This document shows, piece after piece, positions 35,755 to 45,396 of a DNA stretch of 52,751 nt. A program made the translations under genes and the position numbers. The stretch spans positions 1 through 52,751 of the forward strand of contig JAJYCW010000012.1 in assembly GCA_021777995.1 (NCBI GenBank), read 5' to 3'. The notes beneath the pieces were generated by a model. That model made no database searches, was not told the origin of the DNA, and worked only from the letters and a program-made list of their open reading frames with translations. Position 1 is the first letter of the stretch. Each line of letters opens with the position of its first letter. This stretch comes from a bacterium. GTDB lineage: Bacteria > Armatimonadota > Chthonomonadetes > Chthonomonadales > Chthonomonadaceae.

Positions 35755-37563
35755 ATGAGTCGACAAGGCCGGTTGTTTGAGATCAGGTGGTGGCTAGTCA
35801 CCGCAATAGCCATATCGTCCTTCCCGCTTTTGGCGGGCTGGTTTAACGACAACAGCCGCACTGCCTTTACCCATTTCCGAGCCAGTACGGTCGCCAAGTG
35901 GACAATTCCCCACAGAATAGAAGTCGAGCTAGACCCTGGCGCCACAGACGCGAACCTGAAATCGCTCAATGTTAAGTATGGGATTTTATTACGGTGGCGT
36001 AGCCCATTGCATCACGAAACAGATATCGCTGTCGCTACCGTTCCATCGGGTATTCCCACGCAGTTGCTGTTGCTTAAACTTCGCAAGGCTCCGGAGGTCA
36101 TGGACGCCGATGTTGAGCACCGGTACAGTGTGCCCACAAGTAGTTTACTGCCATCTGAATTTGCTGGCAGTGAATTCGCACCGCAATCGGATACCAAAAT
36201 TACCGCAAAGCCGTTTCAACCGAATGACCCAAGGTACCAGGAACAGTGGAACTTCCACATGATTCACGCTGGAGATGCGTGGTCGATAGCAACGGGCAAA
36301 GGCGTGACTGTAGCAGTAATTGACACTGGGGTTGCCTACGCTAACACAGAGCGTGGGTTTAGGTGCCAGGATTTTAACACTACCCACTTTGCGCCGGGGT
36401 ATGATTTCATTCACCGCGACGATCTGCCCAGCGATGATAACGGGCACGGCACACACGTCGCCGGCACCATTGCCGAATCCACCAATAACGGCTTGGGTGC
36501 AACAGGTTTAGCTTTTAATTCCACAGTAATGCCAATCAAAGCACTTTCCGCTTTCGGTGGCGGCTCTTCTGCCGGCATCGCAGAGGCTATACGTTTCGCG
36601 GCAGACCACCATGCAACCGTAATTAATATGAGCCTTGGTTCCCCACTGCCTGACAGGCTGATTAAGGATGCATGTACCTACGCTTACAACAAGGGCGTCA
36701 CGATAGTGTGTGCCGCTGGCAACAACGGTAGCGACAGGCTTAGTTATCCGGCGGCTTATAAGCCGTGTGTAGCAGTCTCTGCAGTAGGACCTTCTGGCGA
36801 CCTGAGCTTTTATTCAAATTATGGCAACGGGCTTTGCATCGCCGCACCCGGAGGAGATACTCACGCAGGCGGGGCGGAAGGCGGGATACTTCAGAACAGT
36901 ATGGGAGACGGGACTGGCCTGGTCAAAGACGACTACTATAGGTTCCAAGGAACGTCAATGGCCGCACCACACGTAGCGGCTACGGCGGCTCTCATCGAAT
37001 CAACGGGAATAAGGCGCCCACAAGACGTACGTTCGATTTTGGAACAATCAGCAACAACCCGCCTGCCACGGGCAAAATACGGAGCTGGCCTGCTGAACGC
37101 AGGTCAGGCGGTATCCCTGGCTGCCAGGATTCATGAGGACGGTATATTTCGATTCTGGCTAATTAGTGGGTTGTTACTACTGGCCTTCACCTGGACATCG
37201 CTAACACGCCATGGCGGATCCCGCGTATCACCTCAATTCTGGTTTGTCGCCGCATTCGCGCTAGGGCTGGTGCTACCGGATTGGTTTATTGGCTACTTCG
37301 GTCTGTCGTCACATTGGCTGCTGTTGGCCCACAGCACTATTATCCCTGCAGTAATCTTAGCAGCTGGCGCTCGTCGTTCCGATGATCAGAGATTAACCGG
37401 CTACCTGGCAATGGGACTAACGTTACATATTGCCTGGGAGACTATTAGAGGCACTGTTCCGCACGCCCTCGGACCTGAGTCGATATTAACAGCGCCGTGG
37501 CTGGCAATTAACTGCGTTATAGGCCTAGTCATATTTGCAAATGGTATGCTCGCCCGCGATTAG
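35755..37563 (+). CDS. Membrane-anchored subtilisin-family (S8) serine protease
   Basis: 602 residues from the ATG at 35755 (AGGA nine bases upstream; the ATG three codons earlier sits directly on the binding site). An N-terminal hydrophobic helix (12-29) acts as signal or anchor; a pro-region runs to ~150; the S8 catalytic domain has Asp190 (AVIDTGVAY), His231 (NGHGTHVAGT), Asn323 (AAGNNG) and Ser401 (GTSMAAPHVA). After ~465 come four or five predicted membrane helices rich in Trp and Leu, an unusual C-terminus for a subtilase. It ends overlapping the convergent helicase gene by 4 bases. Confidence 0.92.
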   Translation: MSRQGRLFEIRWWLVTAIAISSFPLLAGWFNDNSRTAFTHFRASTVAKWTIPHRIEVELDPGATDANLKSLNVKYGILLRWRSPLHHETDIAVATVPSGIPTQLLLLKLRKAPEVMDADVEHRYSVPTSSLLPSEFAGSEFAPQSDTKITAKPFQPNDPRYQEQWNFHMIHAGDAWSIATGKGVTVAVIDTGVAYANTERGFRCQDFNTTHFAPGYDFIHRDDLPSDDNGHGTHVAGTIAESTNNGLGATGLAFNSTVMPIKALSAFGGGSSAGIAEAIRFAADHHATVINMSLGSPLPDRLIKDACTYAYNKGVTIVCAAGNNGSDRLSYPAAYKPCVAVSAVGPSGDLSFYSNYGNGLCIAAPGGDTHAGGAEGGILQNSMGDGTGLVKDDYYRFQGTSMAAPHVAATAALIESTGIRRPQDVRSILEQSATTRLPRAKYGAGLLNAGQAVSLAARIHEDGIFRFWLISGLLLLAFTWTSLTRHGGSRVSPQFWFVAAFALGLVLPDWFIGYFGLSSHWLLLAHSTIIPAVILAAGARRSDDQRLTGYLAMGLTLHIAWETIRGTVPHALGPESILTAPWLAINCVIGLVIFANGMLARD

Positions 37564-40268
37564 ATCCTTCTCAGTTCTATGCCTTCTACAGTAGTGTCGC
37601 GAGGATCACTCTCGGAGTTGGTCGCGACCGGTTTGTCGTGATCAGTGTAGTACATTATGGGCGATAGGAGTGCAGTGTGTCCTCCAACCAGTTGGACTAT
37701 TTGTGGGGCGCGCGGAGCCTCTAAAATCCCTATCGATGGGAACACAAGTGACGCCCAGTTAAAGCCCTTCACCGGGATTAAATCACCGGACAGAATCAGG
37801 TAGTCTCGGGCACGTGTCATCGCAACATAGAGTAATCGAATGTATTCTGCTCGTTCCCTCGCTTCCCTGCCTCTAACAAGCAGCTGGTATAGTATATCAG
37901 GCTTCCCATCGATACTGACGCCGACTAATTGGGTAGGACCATCACACACGAACGGCCGATTTTCGCGACGCATCAATGGCCGACTTAAATCCGCTACTGC
38001 AACAACAGGGAACTCAAGTCCCTTTGCACTGTGAATAGTCAGAATGCGCACGACATTCGCATCCTCTTCTTCAGTTGGCGCATCACCCTCTCGATCCGAC
38101 AGTTCATTTAGGTTTCGTAGCTTGTGAATAAAACTCCGCACGCCATAGCCTTCCTCGGAGGCGGCCAGCGCTTGAAGCTTTCTCAAATTGGCAAGTTTTC
38201 GTCGGCCATCTACCCGTGCTAACAGGCGTGTGTCGTAACCCGTTGCATCAATTATATTCTGCAGTAGTTCCGATGGACTCATAGTGACATGAAGCTCGCG
38301 AAGGCCATCCAGCAACCTGGTGATCTCGCGAATTCGGCGGGTATGTTCATCGCCTAGAATACTGGTCACTCTTGTATCATCCACGGCACTATAAAGGCAA
38401 GGAGTGACCTGCCTGTCGGATTCTGCCAGCAGTACAAGTTTAGTTAGGTGATCCATGCTTAGGCCCACGAACGGACTTCGTAGCAGAGCGGAGAACGAAA
38501 GGTCGTCGTCAGGGTCAATTACAAGCGTGAGGACATTAATAACGTCACGGATCTCCGTTCTACTGTAATATCCACGAACGCCACCAATGACAAAAAACGG
38601 GATATTGGCCCTTAAAAATGCTTGCTCAATGTGACGAACATCCTTAAGACTTCGCATGACAATAGCAATATCACCATATTGCACTGGTCTAGGCTCATGT
38701 CCACTATCACAAACTACAGTAGAACCAGTATTGACCAATTCAATAATTCTATTTGCGAGCGCAGTGCCTTCGTCCCGTCGATAATAATCTCCTCGTAACC
38801 CTTGTGAAGCAAGTATCTCAAACCGCAATAAACCGTCCTTAGCCGGCCTCTTAGCTACTTGCGGTTGCAGCGGCTGTTCTGAATTTGCCCAAAGATTACT
38901 AAAGAGTCCGTTGATGGTTCTTAGGAGATTTGGGTGAGTTCTGTAGTTGTCTTCTAAGGTAAGATGAGCACCCAACGGAGTTGAGTTGAATTCGCGACAT
39001 AACGAGGTAAAGAGTCTAGGATCTGCATTACGAAACGAGTAAATGGACTGCTGCCGATCACCAACGACAAAGAACTGGTTTCCAGACGCTTTCAGTGGTT
39101 GGCGCAGGCAATTCAGAAGCCTCATTTGAATGCGGCTTGTATCCTGAAATTCATCTACAATTACATGCATAAACCTTGCACGGTAGCGGTCTGCTACTTT
39201 TGGATTGCCTTCTAACAACCTAACCGCCAATTCTTGCAAGTCGTCGGTATCCACAGCGTTCATTGTGGACTTAGATTCTGTGTAATTGTTCCATACACAA
39301 ACGATGAGGGACATTAGTGATGAAGCAAGAGTACTGGCCTGTTCTTGGAGATGTTCGTCTACTGGTTTTAGGTATTTTGCAAATTCCACGGACGATTGGA
39401 GGGCAAATAGTGCCGTCTTTAAGCCTTCCGAGAGGCCTTCCTGCCCCATTAAACTTGAGACAGACTTCTCTATCTCTCTGGCAAGATTTATGCATTCTAA
39501 TAACTGTGGCTCCTCAACAAATCTATGCATGAGATTGATGACGGATTCAATTTGTCTAATCAATCTTACAGGGATCGAATTACGCAATGTTTCGAGAACC
39601 TTCAACGTGGCTCGTGTCGAAGCCAAGCCGTCCACAACAACAGACCTCATACTTTCCTGAAGCGAATGCTTGTACTCCTCTCCATGTACACCAATTCGCC
39701 TCGATAAGTCCTCAACAAAGCAACCGGCACCTCTTAATTCCCATAGTACATTCGTTACCGTCGTGATCAGAAATTCTTCAGGGCTCACGCTACTAGACCA
39801 TTGGTTTATACTGCTGATAAGGTAGGAGTAGTATTGATGTCCTGTTTCTCCGGGTTGAACGCAATGATGAAACGCTCTGTTGATGAGTTCATTTGTCGCA
39901 TCGCCCGTCAGCACGTCAAAACCTGGATTAAGGCCAACTTCAAACGGATTCTCTTGCAACAACCGAGCGCAAAGGGCGTGTATCGTGCAGATAAACGCCG
40001 TCTCAATTTGCCGGCGCTCTTCCACCATCCCGCTCTCGGAAAGGCGCTGTACAAGCCGTTCCTTCAATTCTCGAGCGGCTTTATCGGTGAAGGTGACAGC
40101 GAGAATGTTATTGATCGTGCAGGGAGGTGACACCCCACCATTAGAAATTATGCGTACGATCCGCTCTACAATTACGGACGTTTTGCCGGACCCTGCACCA
40201 GCACTTAGTGCAATATTCGGTCGTTGAATTACGGTTGCAAGCTGCTGCAACTCTGACAAATCGTTCAT
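37560..40268 (-). CDS. UvrD/AddA-type superfamily 1 helicase lacking the nuclease domain
   Basis: 902 residues. All SF1A helicase motifs are present: Walker A AGAGSGKTSVIV, TFTDKAARELK (Ia), VIVDEFQDTS (II), VVGDRQQSIYSFRNA (III), DNYRTHPNLL (IV), ILTIHSAKGLEFPVV (V) and LLYVAMTRARDYLIL (VI). The pattern is AddA/RecB-like, but the chain ends about 70 residues after motif VI. A standard AddA has a further ~250-residue RecB-type nuclease domain; here the opposite strand codes for the subtilisin C-terminus instead. No addB is nearby. ATG 40268 has AGGTGG upstream; a longer in-frame start reaches 40346, next to parA. Confidence 0.88.
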   Translation of the reverse strand: MNDLSELQQLATVIQRPNIALSAGAGSGKTSVIVERIVRIISNGGVSPPCTINNILAVTFTDKAARELKERLVQRLSESGMVEERRQIETAFICTIHALCARLLQENPFEVGLNPGFDVLTGDATNELINRAFHHCVQPGETGHQYYSYLISSINQWSSSVSPEEFLITTVTNVLWELRGAGCFVEDLSRRIGVHGEEYKHSLQESMRSVVVDGLASTRATLKVLETLRNSIPVRLIRQIESVINLMHRFVEEPQLLECINLAREIEKSVSSLMGQEGLSEGLKTALFALQSSVEFAKYLKPVDEHLQEQASTLASSLMSLIVCVWNNYTESKSTMNAVDTDDLQELAVRLLEGNPKVADRYRARFMHVIVDEFQDTSRIQMRLLNCLRQPLKASGNQFFVVGDRQQSIYSFRNADPRLFTSLCREFNSTPLGAHLTLEDNYRTHPNLLRTINGLFSNLWANSEQPLQPQVAKRPAKDGLLRFEILASQGLRGDYYRRDEGTALANRIIELVNTGSTVVCDSGHEPRPVQYGDIAIVMRSLKDVRHIEQAFLRANIPFFVIGGVRGYYSRTEIRDVINVLTLVIDPDDDLSFSALLRSPFVGLSMDHLTKLVLLAESDRQVTPCLYSAVDDTRVTSILGDEHTRRIREITRLLDGLRELHVTMSPSELLQNIIDATGYDTRLLARVDGRRKLANLRKLQALAASEEGYGVRSFIHKLRNLNELSDREGDAPTEEEDANVVRILTIHSAKGLEFPVVAVADLSRPLMRRENRPFVCDGPTQLVGVSIDGKPDILYQLLVRGREARERAEYIRLLYVAMTRARDYLILSGDLIPVKGFNWASLVFPSIGILEAPRAPQIVQLVGGHTALLSPIMYYTDHDKPVATNSESDPRDTTVEGIELRRI

Positions 40269-40364
40269 CTTGCCACCTGCCTCAAACAGTACCGAAGTGT
40301 TTCGTAGTGGATGATGGTTCCGTTTAGGAGTATACTCTAGCCACAAATGAAGTGGAGGCTCCTA

Positions 40365-41195
40365 TTGGCAGTTGTTTACGCAGTTGTGAATCAAAAAGGC
40401 GGCGTCGGCAAGACGACTACGGCTGTAAACATAAGTGCCTACCTTGCGTTATCGGGTGCTAGTGTGCTCGTTGTGGATACTGACCCCCAAGGGAATTGCA
40501 CCAGCGGGCTGGGGGTTCGACGCACTAATATTGAGCGCTCAATATATGACGTACTTGTCAATGGCAGTTCCATCGAAAACTGCGTGCAAAGTACATCGGT
40601 AAAAAACCTAGACGTTCTACCGGCTACATTAGAGCTAGCTGCCGCAGAGGTAGAATTGATGCCGAGGATTTCACGTGAAACAGTGTTGCGCAATGCAATC
40701 GAACATGTACAACTTAACTACGAATTCATTGTGATTGACGCGCCCCCGTCGCTGGGCCTTTTAACACTTAACGCGTTGTGTGCGGCAAACGCACTGATTC
40801 TGCCCATCCAAACCGAGTATTACGCATTGGAAGGGATCAGCCATCTGGTACGAACAATTGAAATGGTGAGACAGCACATCAATCGTACGTTAGAAGTTGC
40901 AATGGTAATCCTCACTATGGCCGACACTAGAACAAAACTAGCTCAACAGGTAGCGGAAGAGGTACACCGCCACTTTGAAGATTGCGTTTCATCAACGCAG
41001 GTACCGCGAAATATTCGACTGTCGGAAGCGCCAAGTCACGGGCTACCCATTGCCTTGTATGACCCCAGGTCTAGAGGCGCAATAGCATATAAAAAGCTGG
41101 CACAGGAGTTATTGATAGATGGCGAAAAGAGGGCTGGGAAGAGGGCTGGAGGCTCTTCTATCGGAAACCGCACTTCCTCCGGGCAACGTCATTAG
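40365..41195 (+). CDS. parA: Chromosome-partitioning ATPase ParA/Soj
   Basis: 276 residues. Deviant Walker A motif (QKGGVGKTTT), DTDPQG and IDAPPSLGLLTLNAL. Works with ParB and parS to move replicated origins. The TTG at 40365 is chosen because GGAGG precedes it by six bases and the protein then starts MAVVYAVVNQKGG, as ParA proteins usually do; the ATG at 40347 has no binding site. Its last ~25 residues are a basic tail encoded in the same DNA as the first codons of parB (77-base overlap). A parS-like site lies inside the gene. Confidence 0.95.
   Translation: MAVVYAVVNQKGGVGKTTTAVNISAYLALSGASVLVVDTDPQGNCTSGLGVRRTNIERSIYDVLVNGSSIENCVQSTSVKNLDVLPATLELAAAEVELMPRISRETVLRNAIEHVQLNYEFIVIDAPPSLGLLTLNALCAANALILPIQTEYYALEGISHLVRTIEMVRQHINRTLEVAMVILTMADTRTKLAQQVAEEVHRHFEDCVSSTQVPRNIRLSEAPSHGLPIALYDPRSRGAIAYKKLAQELLIDGEKRAGKRAGGSSIGNRTSSGQRH
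40667..40682. promoter_or_regulatory. parS-like centromere site inside parA
   Basis: GATTTCACGTGAAACA matches the parS consensus TGTTTCACGTGAAACA at 14 of 16 positions, including the full central TTTCACGTGAAACA. Presence within parA, next to parB, supports ParB loading here and suggests the window is near the replication origin. Confidence 0.7.
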
Positions 41196-42045
41196 GGAAA
41201 TTCCTCTCGAGCAAATTGTCCCCAATCCCTACCAACCGCGGTCCCAATTCGACGTGCAATCTATTGCGGACCTTGAGTTGTCGATCCGTGAGCACGGCAT
41301 CCTTCAGCCAATTTTGCTTAACCAAGTTGAAATTGACAAGTACCAGATCCTAGCTGGAGAACGGCGGTTTCGGGCCGCAGAGCGTCTGGGTCTCGCCACC
41401 GTACCCTGTATAATCAAGACCTTTACTAATCGCGATATGCTCGAAAAGGCTATAGTTGAGAACATACAGCGCGCCGACATTTCTGCAATTGAGGCAGCAC
41501 GCGCATATCAGCGTATGGTTTCTGAATTTGGTATCTCGCAGGATCAAATCGCAATTCGTGTTGGAAAAAGCCGACCGGCGATTTCCAATGTACTTCGGTT
41601 ACTACAACTACCAGTAGAAATACAGAAAAGTGTTGAACAAGGCGAGATATCAGAGGGCCATGGCCGTGCATTGCTAATGGCGGATAATGCAGAGGCAATG
41701 CTCATGGTTTGGGAGGTTGTAAAACGACGTGGACTGTCCGTAAGAGAAACGGAGCGCCTTGCACGCGAGTCAAAAGCACACAACGGCACACGCAAACCAG
41801 ACCTTCCACCGGACGTTTATTCCCGACCGCAAAATGAAACGGCAACGCATGGGCTGTCGACAGGAACAAGTGGAACTGAGCCATTCAACGCCAGGTTAGT
41901 AGATGACCTGCAGCAAATTCTGCAGACGCGCGTGAATTTGAAATGGGCGAACAACGGAATAGGAAAGTTAGAAATTGAGTTTTATAGCGAGGATGACCTA
42001 TCGCGACTGTTTGACCTACTTACAACGATAACGGCAACTGGATAA
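41119..42045 (+). CDS. parB: Chromosome-partitioning protein ParB
   Basis: 308 residues. Starts MAKRGLGRGLEALLSE, the standard ParB opening. CTPase/parS-loading box GERRFRAAERLG, NIQRADISAIEAARAY, then the helix-turn-helix (QDQIAIRVGKSRPAISNVLR), followed by the linker and a C-terminal dimerisation region. Binds parS, slides as a CTP-dependent clamp and stimulates ParA. The ATG at 41119 lies within parA's tail, so translation is coupled. A strong hairpin follows the stop. Confidence 0.96.
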   Translation: MAKRGLGRGLEALLSETALPPGNVIREIPLEQIVPNPYQPRSQFDVQSIADLELSIREHGILQPILLNQVEIDKYQILAGERRFRAAERLGLATVPCIIKTFTNRDMLEKAIVENIQRADISAIEAARAYQRMVSEFGISQDQIAIRVGKSRPAISNVLRLLQLPVEIQKSVEQGEISEGHGRALLMADNAEAMLMVWEVVKRRGLSVRETERLARESKAHNGTRKPDLPPDVYSRPQNETATHGLSTGTSGTEPFNARLVDDLQQILQTRVNLKWANNGIGKLEIEFYSEDDLSRLFDLLTTITATG

Positions 42046-42088
42046 GCAACGACCAAACTTCAATCGTTCAAACAAGCAGTAAACTAAA

Positions 42089-42123
42089 AGTGGCTCGGCT
42101 CTCTTAAGGAGACCCGAGCCACT
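42089..42123. terminator. Bidirectional terminator between parB and the flgM-like gene
   Basis: AGTGGCTCGG (42089-42098) pairs with CCGAGCCACT (42114-42123), with a further CTC/GAG inner stem. Convergent genes end on both sides. T-rich stretches are short on both strands. Confidence 0.78.
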
Positions 42124-42130
42124 AACTTCA

Positions 42131-42439
42131 TTAGGAAGCGGTATTATCAGCCAAGCATCGCCTTATAATGAGATCTGCAATATCTTCAGACGAAACGTTG
42201 TACTCACCACGTTCAATCTGCTGTTTAAGCGCTGCAACACGGTCTTCTCTAGTATCTGGAAGGCGATCCAGCTCCATCAAGACCATATCAATCTCGCGTT
42301 CGTCGGTTACGGATGGAGCTCCAACTTGCTTAACAACCGCTTCGTTAACCACAATTTGATCGTTATTAGCTAGATGCCCATCCCGAACTGCACCAACTTG
42401 TGCGAGCAGGCGATTTACTTCGCCCATAGAGATCTGCAT
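42131..42439 (-). CDS. FlgM-like anti-sigma-28 factor
   Basis: 102 residues with GGAGG seven bases before the ATG. The C-terminal half, REDRVAALKQQIERGEYNV then SSEDIADLIIRR, matches FlgM, which holds the flagellar sigma factor FliA until the hook is complete and is exported through the flagellar channel. The N-terminal half is not distinctive. No flagellar gene and no fliA is in the window, so it is a solitary copy and may serve another sigma factor. Confidence 0.75.
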   Translation of the reverse strand: MQISMGEVNRLLAQVGAVRDGHLANNDQIVVNEAVVKQVGAPSVTDEREIDMVLMELDRLPDTREDRVAALKQQIERGEYNVSSEDIADLIIRRCLADNTAS

Positions 42440-42681
42440 AGTTTTGCCTCCAGACTTTGCGTAGGTGGGTTAGACTTTACCACCGATTTGTCTAGGACGG
42501 CAACCTGGCTACCATACATTTGTTGACCCTGTTAAGCCAACGAAATGCTTAGGTCCATGGCTTTGCGTCTTCGTATTTCTACGAATTTGCCTTTTCATCA
42601 CCCTTCATTAGCTATTATTGGTTATCTATAGTACACTCTTCAGGGCATATTTTCAATTTTTTTGAGGATTTCAATAACTCC

Positions 42682-43635
42682 ATGAGAAAGATTGTTATAC
42701 ATTCGTTTGGCGAGCCGACTGTAATGCAGGTTGAAACAGTAGCTACTCCTTCACCTGGTGCGGACGAAATTCTCGTAAAGATGAGCGCTATAGGCATTAA
42801 CCCTGTTGACACCTATATACGCTCGGGTAAATACGGCAACCTACCGCAACTTCCATATACCCCTGGGTTTGACGGCGCTGGAACGATTGTTGCGATGGGC
42901 AAAAACATAACCAGGTATGCTCTTGGCGAGAGAGTTTACCTCTCAGGTTCAATTAGTGGTACATATGCCGATCATGCGCTTTGTACCGTGGATCAGGTTC
43001 ACTTACTCCCCGCAGGTCTAACTTTCGCTCAAGGAGCTGCATTAGGTATACCTTATGCAACAGCATGGCGCGCGTTGTTTCAGATTGCACAGGTGCGTCC
43101 CGGTCAGACGCTCCTTATTCGCGGAGCGTCCGGTGGTGTAGGAATTGCGACGACGCAACTAGCTCAATCTGCCGGGCTGCACGTAGTGGGAACTGCTGGC
43201 TCAGACAGCGGAAAACGACTAGTAGCCTCAAATGGTGCAGATTTAGTTGTAAACCATGACGCTATAAGTGAGATCATGCACTTTACTAATGGCGTTGGCC
43301 CAAACGTAATCATTGAGATGCTTGCAAATGTTAACCTACAGAGTGACATTGAAATCGCGGCGCGATGGGGAACGGTTGTAATTGTTGGTAATCGGGGGAC
43401 AGTATCGATTGATCCCCGCTTGATAATGAGTAAGGAATTAACTTTACGCGGCGTGCTTTTGCTTGCGGCCGCATCCAAAGACTTACGCGAAATTCACGAC
43501 GGTCTTGCACCTCGCTTGCGGGATGGTACGGTAAAGCCAGTTATTTCTAAGGAGTTCATGCTAGATGAAGCGGCAGCAGCCCACGATTTTATGATGAACA
43601 CTCCAGGTGGTGGAAAGTGTATACTACTTCCCTAA
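42682..43635 (+). CDS. NADPH:quinone oxidoreductase / zinc-less MDR family
   Basis: 317 residues of the quinone-oxidoreductase branch of medium-chain dehydrogenases: N-terminal GroES-like domain (GINPVDTYIRSG, PGFDGAGTIVAMG) and a Rossmann domain (LLIRGASGGVGIATTQLAQ). There are no catalytic or structural zinc ligands, as expected for the QOR branch. Reduces quinones or alkenals with NADPH; the true substrate is unknown. The GAGG before the ATG is about 15 bases away, so the start is moderately sure. Confidence 0.88.
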   Translation: MRKIVIHSFGEPTVMQVETVATPSPGADEILVKMSAIGINPVDTYIRSGKYGNLPQLPYTPGFDGAGTIVAMGKNITRYALGERVYLSGSISGTYADHALCTVDQVHLLPAGLTFAQGAALGIPYATAWRALFQIAQVRPGQTLLIRGASGGVGIATTQLAQSAGLHVVGTAGSDSGKRLVASNGADLVVNHDAISEIMHFTNGVGPNVIIEMLANVNLQSDIEIAARWGTVVIVGNRGTVSIDPRLIMSKELTLRGVLLLAAASKDLREIHDGLAPRLRDGTVKPVISKEFMLDEAAAAHDFMMNTPGGGKCILLP

Positions 43636-43761
43636 CAGTTGCATCCTCAACTCAATAAAGTACATGCAATTTCCTGCCTTTAATGCTAATCACCGTTTAT
43701 TGCAGGAGATAATAGCACGGCTGTTGAATTGGTCAGTAACGCTAACCTTAGGATGCTTCAT

Positions 43762-45396
43762 ATGTTGGCTCACGTGCGCTCGAGCGCGGTACTGGGAATT
43801 GATGCCTATGAGGTTCACGTCGAAGTCGACGTCGGCAATGGGCTTCCGTCTATGTCAATTGTTGGACTTCCCGACGCTGCTGTAAACGAGAGTAAAGAAC
43901 GCGTAAGAACTGCCGTTAAAAACTCAGGCTATCAGTTCCCATACGATAAGAAGATCACCATTAATCTGGCCCCAGCCGACGTTAGAAAAGCGGGTCCAAG
44001 TTTCGATCTTCCAATCGCAATTGGTCTACTCCTCGCGACTAACCAGTTAGACCCTGCATCGCTCGACAATGTTGTGCTCGCCGGCGAGCTATCACTAGAT
44101 GGCTCCGTTCGTTCGATTAACGGCGTACTACCCATAGCTATTGGTGCACGTGAAAGGCGAACACCGCGCATATTTGTACCCGCCGCCAACGCTCGTGAGG
44201 CTGCTATCGTTGAGGACATAGAAGTCTATAGCGCCGAAACGTTACGTCAGGTAGCAAGAGCCCTGGAAATGCCCGGCAGCGTTACACCCCTTAAGGGTGA
44301 CAGTACTATGCTGCGTGAGGAAATGACCACCTCACCCTGGGATTTTGCTGATGTCAAGGGCCATGCCAGTGTAAAGCGTGCCCTGGAAGTTGCTGCCGCC
44401 GGTGGGCACAATGTGCTACTCATCGGCCCGCCTGGTAGCGGGAAAACCATGCTTGCGAGACGTGTACCCTCCATCTTGCCACCTATGCAAGTTAATGAGG
44501 CATTGGAGGCTACTAAACTGTACTCCGTAGCCGGCTTGCTAACAGCTGAAAAGTCACTCATAAATGTCCGACCATTCAGATCACCGCATCATACGGTTAG
44601 CACCGCGGCCCTCGTTGGTGGAGGCACAATACCTCGGCCTGGAGAGGTGAGCCTTGCACACCATGGGGTGCTGTTTCTAGACGAGCTTCCGGAATTTGCC
44701 AGAGATGCGCTGGAAGTTCTTCGACAACCACTTGAGGATGGGATTGTTCACGTAGCTCGCGTTTCGGCTACTTTTGAGTTTCCTGCACAGTTCACATTAG
44801 TCGCTGCTATGAATCCATGCCCGTGTGGTTACTTTGGTGACACATTTAGACAATGTACTTGCGTTCCCACTGCGGTACAAAAATATCAAAAGAAAATATC
44901 AGGGCCGCTGCTCGACAGGATAGATATTCATGTCGAGGTTCCTCGCTTGTCGGAAAATGAGTTGCTTCAGGTACAACAAGGCGAGCCATCTTCATCGATA
45001 CGAGACAGAGTTTGCCAGGCAAGGCGTATTCAGACGGCTCGATTTGCATGTCCACTCACAACACAACCGGCGGTTTATACAGAAGACGCGCCTCCACACC
45101 CGGCGGACGAAATTACAGGGAGCGATGTCAAAAAGGATGCTCTGTCACGGCCTGTGTTCTGCAACGCGCAAATGGGTCCTGCCGAGATACGCGAGTTTTG
45201 TGCTCCATCATCTGACGTGAAAAACGTCTTAAAGACGGCCATACAGCAGCTCGGATTGTCTGCGAGAGCATACGATCGTTTACTTAAAGTCGCACGAACC
45301 GTAGCAGATCTTGCAGGTAGCACCAATATCGAAGTTGAACACATTGTAGAGGCAACGACATATCGAAGCCTCGACCGTAAATTTTGGGGCGGGTAA
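43762..45396 (+). CDS. comM: ComM/YifB-type AAA+ ATPase (Mg-chelatase-like)
   Basis: 544 residues. N-terminal YifB/ComM domain (MLAHVRSSAVLGIDAYEVHV, PDAAVNESKERVRTA, INLAPADVRKAGPSFDLPIA), AAA+ core with Walker A GPPGSGKTMLARR and Walker B LFLDELPEF, a zinc site CPCGYFGDTFRQCTC, and the C-terminal Mg-chelatase lid. In naturally competent bacteria ComM is a branch-migration helicase. The ATG at 43762 is chosen because AGGA precedes it by eight bases and homologues begin at this residue. A TTG at 43729 and ATG at 43753 are in frame. Confidence 0.95.
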   Translation: MLAHVRSSAVLGIDAYEVHVEVDVGNGLPSMSIVGLPDAAVNESKERVRTAVKNSGYQFPYDKKITINLAPADVRKAGPSFDLPIAIGLLLATNQLDPASLDNVVLAGELSLDGSVRSINGVLPIAIGARERRTPRIFVPAANAREAAIVEDIEVYSAETLRQVARALEMPGSVTPLKGDSTMLREEMTTSPWDFADVKGHASVKRALEVAAAGGHNVLLIGPPGSGKTMLARRVPSILPPMQVNEALEATKLYSVAGLLTAEKSLINVRPFRSPHHTVSTAALVGGGTIPRPGEVSLAHHGVLFLDELPEFARDALEVLRQPLEDGIVHVARVSATFEFPAQFTLVAAMNPCPCGYFGDTFRQCTCVPTAVQKYQKKISGPLLDRIDIHVEVPRLSENELLQVQQGEPSSSIRDRVCQARRIQTARFACPLTTQPAVYTEDAPPHPADEITGSDVKKDALSRPVFCNAQMGPAEIREFCAPSSDVKNVLKTAIQQLGLSARAYDRLLKVARTVADLAGSTNIEVEHIVEATTYRSLDRKFWGG

